From: Proteus cibi | Lineage (GTDB): Bacteria > Pseudomonadota > Gammaproteobacteria > Enterobacterales > Enterobacteriaceae | Assembly (NCBI RefSeq): GCF_003144405.1 | Contig: NZ_PENW01000019.1 | Span: 30,270 to 94,269, forward strand | DNA length: 64,000 nt | Direction: 5' to 3' | Shown: positions 1-10,139 of the stretch, one piece after another | Layout: each line of letters begins with the position of its first letter | Numbering within the stretch: position 1 is the first letter of the stretch | Translations under genes and position numbers: made by a program | The notes under the pieces: generated by a model | What the model was told of the DNA's origin: nothing | Seen by the model: the letters and a program-made list of their open reading frames with translations, nothing else | Databases searched by the model: none

Positions 1-432
1 ACCTTTGATGATTGGTACTGGGTTATGGCATATCCGGGAATTAAAGTTTCTACGGCAGAAGCGAGAGCGATTTTACCAAAACACTATTCTAAAGCAGACA
101 TTATTAACCACGGCCGTTATTTATCTGGTTTTATTCATGCTTGCCATACTCAGCAATCAGGGCTAGCTGCGAGTTTGATGCAAGATGTGATTGCAGAGCC
201 TTATCGCACCCAACTTCTTCCGGGGTTTGAAAAAGCCAGAGAGGCTTCGCAAAAGGCAGGTGCATTAGCGTGTGGTATTTCTGGCTCAGGACCGACTATT
301 TTTACGATTAGTGATTCACTTGAAATCGCACAAGAGATGGCCGAATGGTTGAAACAAAACTACGTACAAAACAGTGAAGGCTTTGTACATATCTGCCGTA
401 TAGATACGCGTGGCGCAAGACAGATAGGATAA
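1..432 (+). CDS. thrB: Homoserine kinase, C-terminal part (cut by window edge)
   Basis: The reading frame is open from base 1, so the gene starts before the window and only the last 143 codons are seen. The product phosphorylates L-homoserine with ATP to O-phosphohomoserine, the step before threonine synthase. The visible part matches the GHMP-kinase C-terminal domain of enterobacterial ThrB: a segment [17 protein letters not shown] near the left edge, the glycine-rich GISGSGPT motif typical of the third GHMP motif, and an ending [13 protein letters not shown]. It is followed after 3 bases by thrC, as in the thrABC operon of E. coli, so co-transcription and translational coupling are expected. 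Regulation by the thr leader would lie outside the window. Identification is very secure. Confidence 0.97.
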   Translation, partial: TFDDWYWVMAYPGIKVSTAEARAILPKHYSKADIINHGRYLSGFIHACHTQQSGLAASLMQDVIAEPYRTQLLPGFEKAREASQKAGALACGISGSGPTIFTISDSLEIAQEMAEWLKQNYVQNSEGFVHICRIDTRGARQIG

Positions 433-435
433 GTC

Positions 436-1728
436 ATGAAATTATATAATTTGAAAGATAATCAAGAGCAAGTCAGTTTTGCTCAAGCAGTAAAACAAGG
501 TTTGGGTAAACAACAAGGGCTCTTTTTTCCACAAGACTTACCTTCGTTTTCTAAAGCTGAAATTGATGAGTTATTAGCGCTTGATTTTGCAACACGTAGT
601 AGCCGTATTTTAACGGCCTTTATTGGTGATGAAATTCCTGCTGATATCTTAGCAAAACGTATTAGCACCGCATTTGCATTTCCTGCACCAGTAACTCAAG
701 TTGAAGATGATGTGAGTTGTTTAGAGCTTTTCCACGGCCCGACACTGGCATTTAAAGACTTTGGTGGTCGCTTTATGGCGCAAATGTTATCAGAAGTTGC
801 TGGCAATCAACCTGTTACTATTTTAACAGCAACATCAGGTGATACTGGGGCTGCTGTTGCGCATGCTTTTTACAAACTAGACAATGTACAAGTTGTTATT
901 CTTTATCCTGAAGGCAAAATTAGCCCGTTACAGGAAAAACTGTTTTGTACATTAGGTGAAAACATTCACACAGTTGCAATTCAAGATGATTTTGATGCGT
1001 GCCAATCATTAGTAAAACAAGCTTTTGATGATGAGTTCTTAAAGAAAACAATGTATTTGAACTCAGCGAACTCTATTAATATCAGCCGATTACTTGCTCA
1101 AATTTGTTACTACTTTGAAGCTGTTGCACAACTCCCAGCAGAAAAACATGAGCAGCTAGTGATTTCAGTACCAAGTGGTAACTTTGGGGATCTAACTGCA
1201 GGTTTATTGGCTAAATCGATGGGATTACCGGTTAAGCGCTTTATTGCAGCAACTAACGTAAATGACACGGTTCCTCGTTATTTAGATAATGGTAAATGGG
1301 AACCTCATCGTACTGTTGCAACACTTTCTAATGCAATGGATGTTAGCCAACCAAATAACTGGCCACGCATTGAAGAATTGTATCGTCGTAAAGGTTGGGA
1401 TCTCTCTGATCTTGCTCATGGTTCAGTGAGTGATGAAACGACGGAAGAAACCGTGCGTGAATTAGCGCAAAAAGGCTATATTTCAGAACCTCATGCAGCA
1501 ATTGCATATCGTTTATTGCGTGATGAGCTGAAAGAGGGCGAATATGGTCTATTCTTGGGGACTGCCCATCCTGCTAAATTTAAAGAAAGTGTCGAACGTA
1601 TTTTAGGTGGCGAATTACCATTACCTAAAGAGCTTGCTGAACGTGCAGATAAAGAATTGCTTTCGCATTTCTTACCTGCAGATTTTGCTCAGCTACGTGC
1701 ATTTTTACTTGAAAGAGCACCTAAATAA
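436..1728 (+). CDS. thrC: Threonine synthase
   Basis: PLP-dependent enzyme converting O-phosphohomoserine to threonine, the final step of the pathway, in the cytoplasm. The protein is 430 residues (E. coli 428). The PLP-binding lysine is Lys107 in the motif GPTLAFKDFGGRF, the same number as in E. coli, which supports the ATG start. The phosphate-binding loop ATSGDTGAAVAHA is present near residue 130, and the serine/glycine-rich SVPSGNFGD follows near 245. It begins 3 bases after thrB, consistent with one operon, and ends before a hairpin and T-tract at 1763-1797 that should terminate the transcript. Confidence 0.98.
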   Translation: MKLYNLKDNQEQVSFAQAVKQGLGKQQGLFFPQDLPSFSKAEIDELLALDFATRSSRILTAFIGDEIPADILAKRISTAFAFPAPVTQVEDDVSCLELFHGPTLAFKDFGGRFMAQMLSEVAGNQPVTILTATSGDTGAAVAHAFYKLDNVQVVILYPEGKISPLQEKLFCTLGENIHTVAIQDDFDACQSLVKQAFDDEFLKKTMYLNSANSINISRLLAQICYYFEAVAQLPAEKHEQLVISVPSGNFGDLTAGLLAKSMGLPVKRFIAATNVNDTVPRYLDNGKWEPHRTVATLSNAMDVSQPNNWPRIEELYRRKGWDLSDLAHGSVSDETTEETVRELAQKGYISEPHAAIAYRLLRDELKEGEYGLFLGTAHPAKFKESVERILGGELPLPKELAERADKELLSHFLPADFAQLRAFLLERAPK

Positions 1729-1762
1729 TAATTATTTTAAATAATTAGATATATATTTAATT

Positions 1763-1797
1763 AAATAGCTCAACAAAATGTTGGGCTATTTTTTTAT
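1763..1797 (+). terminator. Intrinsic terminator after thrC
   Basis: Nine-base-pair stem (AGCTCAACA with TGTTGGGCT, one G-U pair) around a three-A loop, followed by a run of seven T. It lies 35 bases after the thrC stop and separates the thr operon from the toxin gene. Confidence 0.85.
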
Positions 1798-1892
1798 CTA
1801 AAAATAGGAAAATCAGTATTTAGAAAAGATAAAAAGCAATTTATATATTTTATTCTCAGTAATTAAATTAATTAGAATTAAGGAATTAAAAT

Positions 1893-4800
1893 ATGAATGG
1901 ATTCAAAGAAATAATATTCAAAGATATTATTAATCGTATTGTGTTAAAAATAGAGGATCATATAAAAGAAAATAATTCAGAACTGTTTTTTAAGATAAGT
2001 TCTATAAAGAGAATATTAATTGAGAATTATATTTCTATTTTTATGTCTAAAAATGAATATGCAGCAAATGAATTTTTGGAAAAAATAGATAATAATTTTT
2101 TACTCTATCATCAGAATGATTTTACAAAAAATATTGATTTTATTAGAAAAGAGATTAATTCAAGTATAGAGGCATTGTTTTTTAATAGCGCTAAATTAGC
2201 AAACCGAGAGCCCAGTAAAATACAAAAAGCACGATTAAAACTATTAATTCAAAATAATTCATCCGGTGATTACTATCTAGAATTTGAGGGTAATAAAGCC
2301 TTTGTACAAATAGACAGTGAAAATAATAAATTTAGAATTGTTGATTTTGATGGGTGTGTTAGTTTTTTTTATAATAAGAATGAGATAATAAATAAAATTT
2401 ATGATGTTATAAACAATAAAAGTAATGGGGATATATTATATTATCGTTTTTATAATAGAAAAGAATATATTAGCTATTTTAAAAATACAGAAAATTGGAA
2501 AGTAAATAATAAAGATATTTTTATGGAAATAGTTAATGATATTAAGAACAAAAAACAAATAAATGTTAATGAGCATATCTCTATTGAATTAAATGAAAGT
2601 TATTCATATAAAAATATTTTTATTATCAGGGATAAAATAGAAAATAAAGAAAAAATTCTACATATTTATGTTGATGATATAGAAGAAGCATTTACCGTTG
2701 CAAAATCTAAATACGATCAGATAACGGAGAGTGGAGAACATTTACTTTATAAAGTCGGTACGGGTTGGTTTATTACGAAAATAAAAAATAATATTGTAAA
2801 AAAATTTTCACAATATACCGATCTATTAAAGCCTCTAGAAAGAGTGATGAGTCGAGTTAATCTTATCACATCAACAGAAACTAATTATGATTTTAGTCAT
2901 ATTCATACTTTGGCTGGGTTATGTTATGGTTTAAGCCTAAATTATTTATTAGAGGTTAGAAATAATGGTTTAGAAGGCGGAAATAAATACTTATTCTGGT
3001 TAAAAGAAAATATATCTTCTTATCAGAGTGAAAAAGAATTTATCGCGGATAAATTGGATTCTATTTTATTTAATAGTATAAAAGAATATGAAATATTAAA
3101 TCTAATTAAAGAAATTAAAAACATTATATTTTCTCAACACTTTCAAATGGAGAGATTAGGTGAAAAATCACAATATTTTGTTTTTGATACACTAAAGTCA
3201 CTTGAATATAGTCAAATATTAGAGAATCGAGGGTTAAAAAGATCACATGTTAAAAAAATAGTGTTTGATAAAGATAACATTCATAAATACTTAGAACATG
3301 TCATGAATAATTACAATGATTATTATGCTATTATTGCCTTCAAAGACCATGCTATTGCTATTTCCTATAAAAGATATTCTGAGAATAATGATAAGTTTTC
3401 TTTATTCGATTCTAATAGTGAGTTATTAGAATACTCTAGTGTTATATCTATAAATGAAGTATTAGAGAAGAAAATGGATTTTTATGGTTCACATGAAATT
3501 GATAATGAAAAATATATTATTTTTGATGAGTATACGAAAGGTGAGACTTCAAATTACCAAAGTATTTGGGATTGCAATAATATAGAGACAAATAAAGGTA
3601 TCGCTGAAAACATAAAGAAAATAGGTTTTTCATTACCGTTTAAAGATAATATAACAGGACGAGTTGTTCATTATAGTGAACAGCGAGATCTTATTATTGA
3701 GCTTAAAAAAGAGAATGTTTTAATTGAAGTGATTGTAAAAAACACGCATGTTGATGAAGGGGTTTATTTAATTAAGCATTATATTGATAACATTCTTGAA
3801 GATAATCAGGCAAGTAAGATTATTTTAAGTCAGAATGATGATAATAGTGTTGATATTGTAGTGGCTGAATTCAATAATTTTCAAGAGATTAAGAAAAAAA
3901 ATGGGTATGTTGATTTTAATGATATTTACTACCGAGATTTAATTGAAATAAACAGTTATTTAGCTAAAGGAAAAAAAGCGCAAGAATTGAAAGAAATTGT
4001 TTGTTTAATAGATAAATTAGAAGGAAATATTTATTTTGATAAGTTAATAGCTAGTTTTTCTCTACTTGATAAAATAAAATCATTTAATCATGATAATACT
4101 AACGTATCACTTTCTGAAATTTTAAGTAAAATAAAAATTAAGTTAGAAGATAAATTATTTTACGATAGATTAAATTATGGAAAAGAAAAACTTATCCAAT
4201 TAGCTGGAAAAAACAGTTTAGTTGCTGCAAAGTTTTATCAGTTAATGGTAAACGAAATCAGTGATGGTACTCATGGCGTAAGTAATTTTATTTATAATCA
4301 AATTATCGAAAGTCCTTATTTGTCAGTAGATAAAAAGAGAAGTGTAGGTGTTGAGGGTTATGATTACACGATAGAATTCCACAATAGCTATCAATATGTT
4401 AATGAGATTGTAAAACGTATTAATATACCTGAGATAAAGAATACAATTTTAATAAAAGACGAAAACAAATTACATCTAAAAGAAAATTATAATAAATTAT
4501 CAGAATATAGAAATGATAAGTACGTTAACCAATTGCTGAATTTAATTGAGACAGAAATAGATCTGAAAAAAGGTAATGAAGCGGGATGTTATAGCGAACG
4601 CTATATTGATCTTTTTAGAAACAATCAATTTACTAATAGAATGATAGTACATGAAATTAATCAGTTAGAAAGTTATTATAATACAAACTATCGTGAAAAA
4701 AATTACACCTATCATCCGGATAATTTTTATCTAAGTCAAAGTGACCCTAGTGCTATATTTGAAGATTCACTTAATCAAAATAAAAATGAAATGGACTGTA

Positions 4801-7800
4801 GCTATTTATTATTTGATGATGATAAAGAGAATTTTAAGTTTTTATTTTCTGATAATGCATTTTTTAGTGATAAAAATATTGACAATATTATTGTTGATAG
4901 TATTAACTCATTATATCAAGATGATATTATTATCTATTTTTATAATGGAGTAAAAAGCAAAAATTTAACTGTTTATTTAAATAATAATCCAGAAATAAGT
5001 ACATTTTTGGATTATTGTCTGAAAAATAAAATAAGATTAATTGTGACAGGGAATGATGATAATACACATTTTCATCATACTTTTATTAAACAAAAAAATG
5101 ATGTTGAGTCATTGCAAAATATTATTAATGAAAATCAATTTTTTAATGAAAGAACTATTATTTTTGCAAAAAAAGAAAAGTTATTAAGTTATCAATCGGG
5201 TGATGTTTTTATTGAAGGCATTGCTCAACGATTGAATATGCCGATCTATCAGATTATTGATAATAAAATCTCTCTTTTAAGAGAACATGTTATTGTTAAA
5301 CCTATTATAAACAGGCAGCATATCGATAAACCGCTACTTGCGAGTACGATGATATCTAATGTAATTATTGCTGAAGCAGATTACGATGATACTTTAGTTA
5401 TTTCAAATAAAGAAAAAATAGCGCTAGAAAATCACCGAATTGCAAAAGAAATTTATCAAGTCATTTCATCTTTGCATCCTAATTATCGAGAAAGTGAACA
5501 GTTTAAATTAGGATATAATAAAGAGATAAAAAGAGTAATTTTAGATTATTCAAATGAAATAATGCTATCTGATATTTTAGATTATATTAAATTAAATCGC
5601 TATGATCTTAGTATTTATCAAATGGGTTCTATTATTAAAAAAGTAGATTCTATTAATTTAGAGTATTATAGAGAAGAATTAAAGCATATTAGTAATAAAA
5701 TTATCAATGGTGATATTTCAATAAAAAAAGTATGCCATCAATATGTAGATGAATTATCAGTTATTTTTAATACTACAGATAAAAAGAAACTAGAAAGTAA
5801 ATTAACACAAGTTATATATGATCCATTGATGAGCAATAAATTTAATCAATATTTAGTGGGTGAAATATCATTTGAACAATGGCAATCCTTAGAATTATTC
5901 GCTAAAGGGCATAACACATTAATTGAAAAGACAAATCAAGTCATTAAGATTATTCATGCCATTTATGATAATCCAGTATTGATAAAGAATCTAAGTTCAT
6001 TTTCAGTGACTTTATTATCTTCATTTTTTGATGAAAATAAAAAAGGTGTTTTATATCGAGTGCTGCTAGATAATATATCTATTTTTAAAAACTATAAGAA
6101 AATAATAAATTCACTTCACAATATCATCACAATGCTCCACCATAAGAAGATACCTGATTCCGCCTCTCCCTCTAAGGCTTTAGAGAAAGCAAATGATTTA
6201 AATCAGTTAAATATTTTTAAAGTAAATAACCCGCCATTGCTTAATAAAGAAAATGTAACAATAAATAATATTTCTATTGATAAACAATTATTAGCGAGTG
6301 TGGGAGCAAAAGTTAATGGAAAAAGTATTGATTCAGTTGATGTTAATACCGTCAATAAATGGGGGGCGAAACTCACCTTTGATCCTTATCACCTTAATGA
6401 TTATTTTCTCTCTCTTTCTGGGGGTGAAAAAGATAAATCACTCGTTTCTTTATTTCTTTATTTGATAAATAATAAAAAAGATAAAATTAAATATTTGCTT
6501 TCTAGTGATGCGAATAGAGTAGATTATTTAGCGGCTTCAGAAAGATTGCTTAAACTTAATGAATTAGGTCATAAAGAGTATCAACCACAAGATTGGGATA
6601 TGCTAAGAAAGGGATCACTAATCCTTCCTCGACATATGAAAATAATGAGTAAAATCGGCTATGCTAATATTACATTTGGCATGTGGCAATCAATTAACGC
6701 CACGTTTATGCTTGCTGAACAGCTCAATAATCCACGATTAACACTAAAAGAGCGTAAAGAGATTATTAATAATCTTGCCATTATGTGGTCTGAAATGGCT
6801 TACAATGGTCTTTCCGAAATGATTGAAATGACTTTAGCTAAAGGGTTATTAAAATATCGACATAATCCATTAGAATATGTCAATAAAATAAGCACAAAAA
6901 TTGGAATTGGGCTTAATATCCTTTCAATTGGGTTTGATATTTATAATGCCTATGACAATTTTAGCCGAATTTCTGATGAAAATAATGAAACAAGGCAAAT
7001 TGATTATATTGTTAATGGTTCTTTTGCTATCGTATCTGGGTTGGTTACGCTAGGGGTTTCTATTGCAATGCTTGCAGGTTCAACGATTGCAGGCCCTATT
7101 GGTATTGTGGCTGGTGCGGTTATTGCGCTTGCAACATCAATTTATAATGCCGCAAGGCTTATTGATGAAGCAAAGATAAAGGTAAGTTTCACACCATTAG
7201 AAGAATTTAATAATGGTTTTTATGCCTTTTTAATGGGGGATTTACTGCCAAATAAAAAGAATGAAATCACCTATTTAGAAACAGAAACACAGTTAGAAGA
7301 GATGATTGATAAAAATGCAGTTAATTACCTTGATGAGATAAAAAAACAAAATCATCAGAGCCGTTATTTTTATATAAATGAAAAACAAATTTATCAAGAG
7401 TATTATTATTATAAAGTGTTGCCAAACTTAATGGGAAAAACATTAGACTCAATTTTAAACCCCTTAGGCGAATTTGTTGCTCAACGAATATCTCAAAATA
7501 TCAGTCAAGAAGTGGCTGAAAAAATAGCTTCACTTTCTTATCATTTACGCGCGGAAAAAACAGAATATAAATACTATCTCCCTAAAGAGGCGATTGCTAC
7601 GAATGAAACAATTATTTTTGATATCGATTTTTATGTTGATGAATTAAAACCTTATACTTTAGATATTATTTCGGATGATGATTCTCCTATTTTTGATAGT
7701 ATGGTCGATAGTGATTTTTTTAAAAATATAATAACAAACAGAGAAAGTGTAATTAATTTATTAGGTATTGAGGATTTATCACAGAGTTTAATAAAATTAA

Positions 7801-10076
7801 ATCAGAATAAAAAATATTATTCTTCAGGTTGGAGTGAAAATGAAGTGTTTCATTTCAATACTTATAATGGTAATGATATTATTGCTGCACCTTCAAATAC
7901 GAAAAATGTCTTTGATATCTATAATGGAACGAAGAGATTAAGTGGGGGGAGTAAAGAGGATATATTTAATTTATTTACCTCGGAGTCTCCACTTTATGCA
8001 AGTCGTTTTTATGGTAGAGAAGGAAATGATACACTGCGTATTATAAAAACAACACATAAATATCAAGGTTATGACGTTAATTTATTAGATAATTACGTCA
8101 AATTTAAGCACTCAGAAGAGCAAACCAATAGCCAAAACTTCCATTCAAAACTTTTTCTTTATCAAGAGAGTGGATATCTTTATTCAAAAAATTTAGTTGA
8201 TTCTATGCCTAATATTATTTTACAAGATCAAAAAGTAATTGCTTATTTAGACAATATTGAAAATGTTATTGGTAGTGAATTTGGCGACGATATTATTTCT
8301 GGTAATCAAGAAGATAATTATTTAGATGGTGGTGGCGGTGCTGATTTATTATATGGATTAGGAGGAAATGACACACTGGTTTTACAAGAGGGGTATGCTG
8401 AAGGTGGTGAGGGAAATGATAGCTATGTTATTTTAAGATCTTCTTTAGATAAAAATTATCATATTCAATTTGAAACAATTATTAATGAAGTGAGTCAGAT
8501 CGAATCGAGTATTGTACGGTTAAACTATCATTTTGATGAAATTGTCGCTATTTCCCGTCGAGGAAACGATATTGTTTTTGATATAAAAGTGAATGATGGA
8601 AATAAAAATGATGAATTAATTTATCACTCTATAACATTAAGAAATGTTTACCATGAAAATGATATGTTAGCACATCGATATACTTTAACTACGCTAGATG
8701 GTTTTCTCTTAACAGTAAATGAAAATAAAACGATTAAAGATAATGTGTTATATAAATTTAGCTATTTAGAGACATATAATCAAAATGAAGATCTTATTAA
8801 AGAAATTTGTATTGATGATAATAACCACTCTTTATCTCTTTCATATCCGGATTATAATAAAATAATCACATTATTACCCCAGTTACAATACAGTGGTTTT
8901 TCTTCTGGTGAACAATTACGATTTTCTATTCATGGAAATGAAATGGATAATCATTACTTAGGTGTTACACCTAATTCATTTATTAAATTAAGCGCTGGTC
9001 ATGATAGTTATCAAATTAAAACCTATTTCTCAAAAAATAAAGGTGGTGAAATTAAGATTTCATTTTCTAATCATATAAATGAAATACTATCAAAAAGTAT
9101 AAGTGATTTCTTTTTATCTGATATTAGTGGCTTTGATTTAATCTTTAGCAATAATGTTTTATCACATCGTTATCATCCAGATATGCACTTAAAACTGGTT
9201 TTTGAACCTACTGATATCAATGCTATTTGGGGATCAGAAATGAAGCTTCGCTTTATTGATAAAGATAATACAGTTTTTACTCTTCCTACAAAAGAGAGTC
9301 AGCAACGTTTGCTTGTTCCTATTACAGATTTAAACTTAGCGTTAACAGCGGAAGATGATGTACTTATGATCCCTGAATCTCTTACCTTAAATAAAGAGAC
9401 ATTATTTGAATATTCTCTTTCTCACGATGACTCGCCATTTTATTCACTTGCCTCGCAAAAGAAACTAAATCAGGCGGTTGACTTTTTATCAATTATTGAG
9501 CCAATGGAAGGGAATGATATTGTTGTTAATCGTAATAAAAATAGCTCGGTGATTGATGGTGGAAAAGGGGATGATCATATTGTCGTTAATCACGGGCATC
9601 ATATTTTAATTGCGGGAGAGGGAAATGATAACCTCAATGCTGGAAGTGGGAATGATTTATTAATTTCTGAATTTGGTAATGACTATTTAAATGGCGGTGT
9701 GGGCACTAATGTTTATATTGTGAAAAAGCGTGATGGTGAAGTGACTGTTTATGATGAAGGAAACCGTAGTCATCTTTTTATTTCAGGATTATCAAAACAC
9801 GAGAAGCTGATTGCTTCTCGAGTAGGTGAGGACATGCAGTATAAAACGCACGATAATCAATTTGTTTTAACTGTAAAAACACCCCAGGATAAAGCAGAAA
9901 AAACGGTTGCTCTTATTGAAAAACAAAGTGCGTTTTCAGCGCAATCTCTTGCTGCGATTATTCAAGAAATGGCGCAGTTTAATGAGCAACAATTAATGAC
10001 AATACAAGGTAATGAACTTGCTTCACCATTAACATGGTCGCCATTATCAGCGGTAGTAAAACATTGGGCGTTTTAA
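1893..10076 (+). CDS. Giant toxin-like protein: C58/YopT-like protease, TcdA/TcdB-like pore region, RTX repeats
   Basis: A single uninterrupted frame of 2727 residues, preceded by AAGGAA six bases before the ATG. Seen in the sequence: (1) a papain-like cysteine protease signature with LAGLCYGLSLNYLLE (Cys344), KDHAIAIS (His486) and SLFDSNSE (Asp506), the order and context of the YopT/C58 family; (2) a segment near 1580-1760 containing conserved-looking HMKIMSKIGYANITFGMW and a long hydrophobic stretch near 1708-1752, resembling the TcdA/TcdB pore-forming region of large clostridial and Photorhabdus-type toxins; (3) two clusters of GGxGxD calcium-binding nonapeptides near 2127-2180 and 2540-2610, the RTX hallmark of type I secreted proteins. 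No Sec signal peptide is visible. No toxin acyltransferase or type I secretion genes lie beside it. The gene is much richer in A+T than its neighbours and uses many ATA, AGA and AAT codons, suggesting transfer. Residues 1-330 and 550-1500 are not recognised. Function as a secreted host- or competitor-directed toxin is inferred. Confidence 0.8.
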   Translation: MNGFKEIIFKDIINRIVLKIEDHIKENNSELFFKISSIKRILIENYISIFMSKNEYAANEFLEKIDNNFLLYHQNDFTKNIDFIRKEINSSIEALFFNSAKLANREPSKIQKARLKLLIQNNSSGDYYLEFEGNKAFVQIDSENNKFRIVDFDGCVSFFYNKNEIINKIYDVINNKSNGDILYYRFYNRKEYISYFKNTENWKVNNKDIFMEIVNDIKNKKQINVNEHISIELNESYSYKNIFIIRDKIENKEKILHIYVDDIEEAFTVAKSKYDQITESGEHLLYKVGTGWFITKIKNNIVKKFSQYTDLLKPLERVMSRVNLITSTETNYDFSHIHTLAGLCYGLSLNYLLEVRNNGLEGGNKYLFWLKENISSYQSEKEFIADKLDSILFNSIKEYEILNLIKEIKNIIFSQHFQMERLGEKSQYFVFDTLKSLEYSQILENRGLKRSHVKKIVFDKDNIHKYLEHVMNNYNDYYAIIAFKDHAIAISYKRYSENNDKFSLFDSNSELLEYSSVISINEVLEKKMDFYGSHEIDNEKYIIFDEYTKGETSNYQSIWDCNNIETNKGIAENIKKIGFSLPFKDNITGRVVHYSEQRDLIIELKKENVLIEVIVKNTHVDEGVYLIKHYIDNILEDNQASKIILSQNDDNSVDIVVAEFNNFQEIKKKNGYVDFNDIYYRDLIEINSYLAKGKKAQELKEIVCLIDKLEGNIYFDKLIASFSLLDKIKSFNHDNTNVSLSEILSKIKIKLEDKLFYDRLNYGKEKLIQLAGKNSLVAAKFYQLMVNEISDGTHGVSNFIYNQIIESPYLSVDKKRSVGVEGYDYTIEFHNSYQYVNEIVKRINIPEIKNTILIKDENKLHLKENYNKLSEYRNDKYVNQLLNLIETEIDLKKGNEAGCYSERYIDLFRNNQFTNRMIVHEINQLESYYNTNYREKNYTYHPDNFYLSQSDPSAIFEDSLNQNKNEMDCSYLLFDDDKENFKFLFSDNAFFSDKNIDNIIVDSINSLYQDDIIIYFYNGVKSKNLTVYLNNNPEISTFLDYCLKNKIRLIVTGNDDNTHFHHTFIKQKNDVESLQNIINENQFFNERTIIFAKKEKLLSYQSGDVFIEGIAQRLNMPIYQIIDNKISLLREHVIVKPIINRQHIDKPLLASTMISNVIIAEADYDDTLVISNKEKIALENHRIAKEIYQVISSLHPNYRESEQFKLGYNKEIKRVILDYSNEIMLSDILDYIKLNRYDLSIYQMGSIIKKVDSINLEYYREELKHISNKIINGDISIKKVCHQYVDELSVIFNTTDKKKLESKLTQVIYDPLMSNKFNQYLVGEISFEQWQSLELFAKGHNTLIEKTNQVIKIIHAIYDNPVLIKNLSSFSVTLLSSFFDENKKGVLYRVLLDNISIFKNYKKIINSLHNIITMLHHKKIPDSASPSKALEKANDLNQLNIFKVNNPPLLNKENVTINNISIDKQLLASVGAKVNGKSIDSVDVNTVNKWGAKLTFDPYHLNDYFLSLSGGEKDKSLVSLFLYLINNKKDKIKYLLSSDANRVDYLAASERLLKLNELGHKEYQPQDWDMLRKGSLILPRHMKIMSKIGYANITFGMWQSINATFMLAEQLNNPRLTLKERKEIINNLAIMWSEMAYNGLSEMIEMTLAKGLLKYRHNPLEYVNKISTKIGIGLNILSIGFDIYNAYDNFSRISDENNETRQIDYIVNGSFAIVSGLVTLGVSIAMLAGSTIAGPIGIVAGAVIALATSIYNAARLIDEAKIKVSFTPLEEFNNGFYAFLMGDLLPNKKNEITYLETETQLEEMIDKNAVNYLDEIKKQNHQSRYFYINEKQIYQEYYYYKVLPNLMGKTLDSILNPLGEFVAQRISQNISQEVAEKIASLSYHLRAEKTEYKYYLPKEAIATNETIIFDIDFYVDELKPYTLDIISDDDSPIFDSMVDSDFFKNIITNRESVINLLGIEDLSQSLIKLNQNKKYYSSGWSENEVFHFNTYNGNDIIAAPSNTKNVFDIYNGTKRLSGGSKEDIFNLFTSESPLYASRFYGREGNDTLRIIKTTHKYQGYDVNLLDNYVKFKHSEEQTNSQNFHSKLFLYQESGYLYSKNLVDSMPNIILQDQKVIAYLDNIENVIGSEFGDDIISGNQEDNYLDGGGGADLLYGLGGNDTLVLQEGYAEGGEGNDSYVILRSSLDKNYHIQFETIINEVSQIESSIVRLNYHFDEIVAISRRGNDIVFDIKVNDGNKNDELIYHSITLRNVYHENDMLAHRYTLTTLDGFLLTVNENKTIKDNVLYKFSYLETYNQNEDLIKEICIDDNNHSLSLSYPDYNKIITLLPQLQYSGFSSGEQLRFSIHGNEMDNHYLGVTPNSFIKLSAGHDSYQIKTYFSKNKGGEIKISFSNHINEILSKSISDFFLSDISGFDLIFSNNVLSHRYHPDMHLKLVFEPTDINAIWGSEMKLRFIDKDNTVFTLPTKESQQRLLVPITDLNLALTAEDDVLMIPESLTLNKETLFEYSLSHDDSPFYSLASQKKLNQAVDFLSIIEPMEGNDIVVNRNKNSSVIDGGKGDDHIVVNHGHHILIAGEGNDNLNAGSGNDLLISEFGNDYLNGGVGTNVYIVKKRDGEVTVYDEGNRSHLFISGLSKHEKLIASRVGEDMQYKTHDNQFVLTVKTPQDKAEKTVALIEKQSAFSAQSLAAIIQEMAQFNEQQLMTIQGNELASPLTWSPLSAVVKHWAF

Positions 10077-10083
10077 CGATTAA

Positions 10084-10110
10084 AAAATAGCCCTTTACTA
10101 AGGGCTATTT
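10084..10110. terminator. Bidirectional terminator between toxin gene and yaaA
   Basis: Ten-pair stem (AAATAGCCCT with AGGGCTATTT) with a six-base loop, A-rich on the left and T-rich on the right, placed between the convergent toxin and yaaA genes. It can serve both strands. Confidence 0.75.
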
Positions 10111-10139
10111 CATGATTACACGTTCAATTTAAACGATAT

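Noticed and set aside
4741..4953. Hydrophobic 70-codon frame inside the toxin gene
   Set aside because: Out-of-frame reading of an AT-rich coding region; no start signal.
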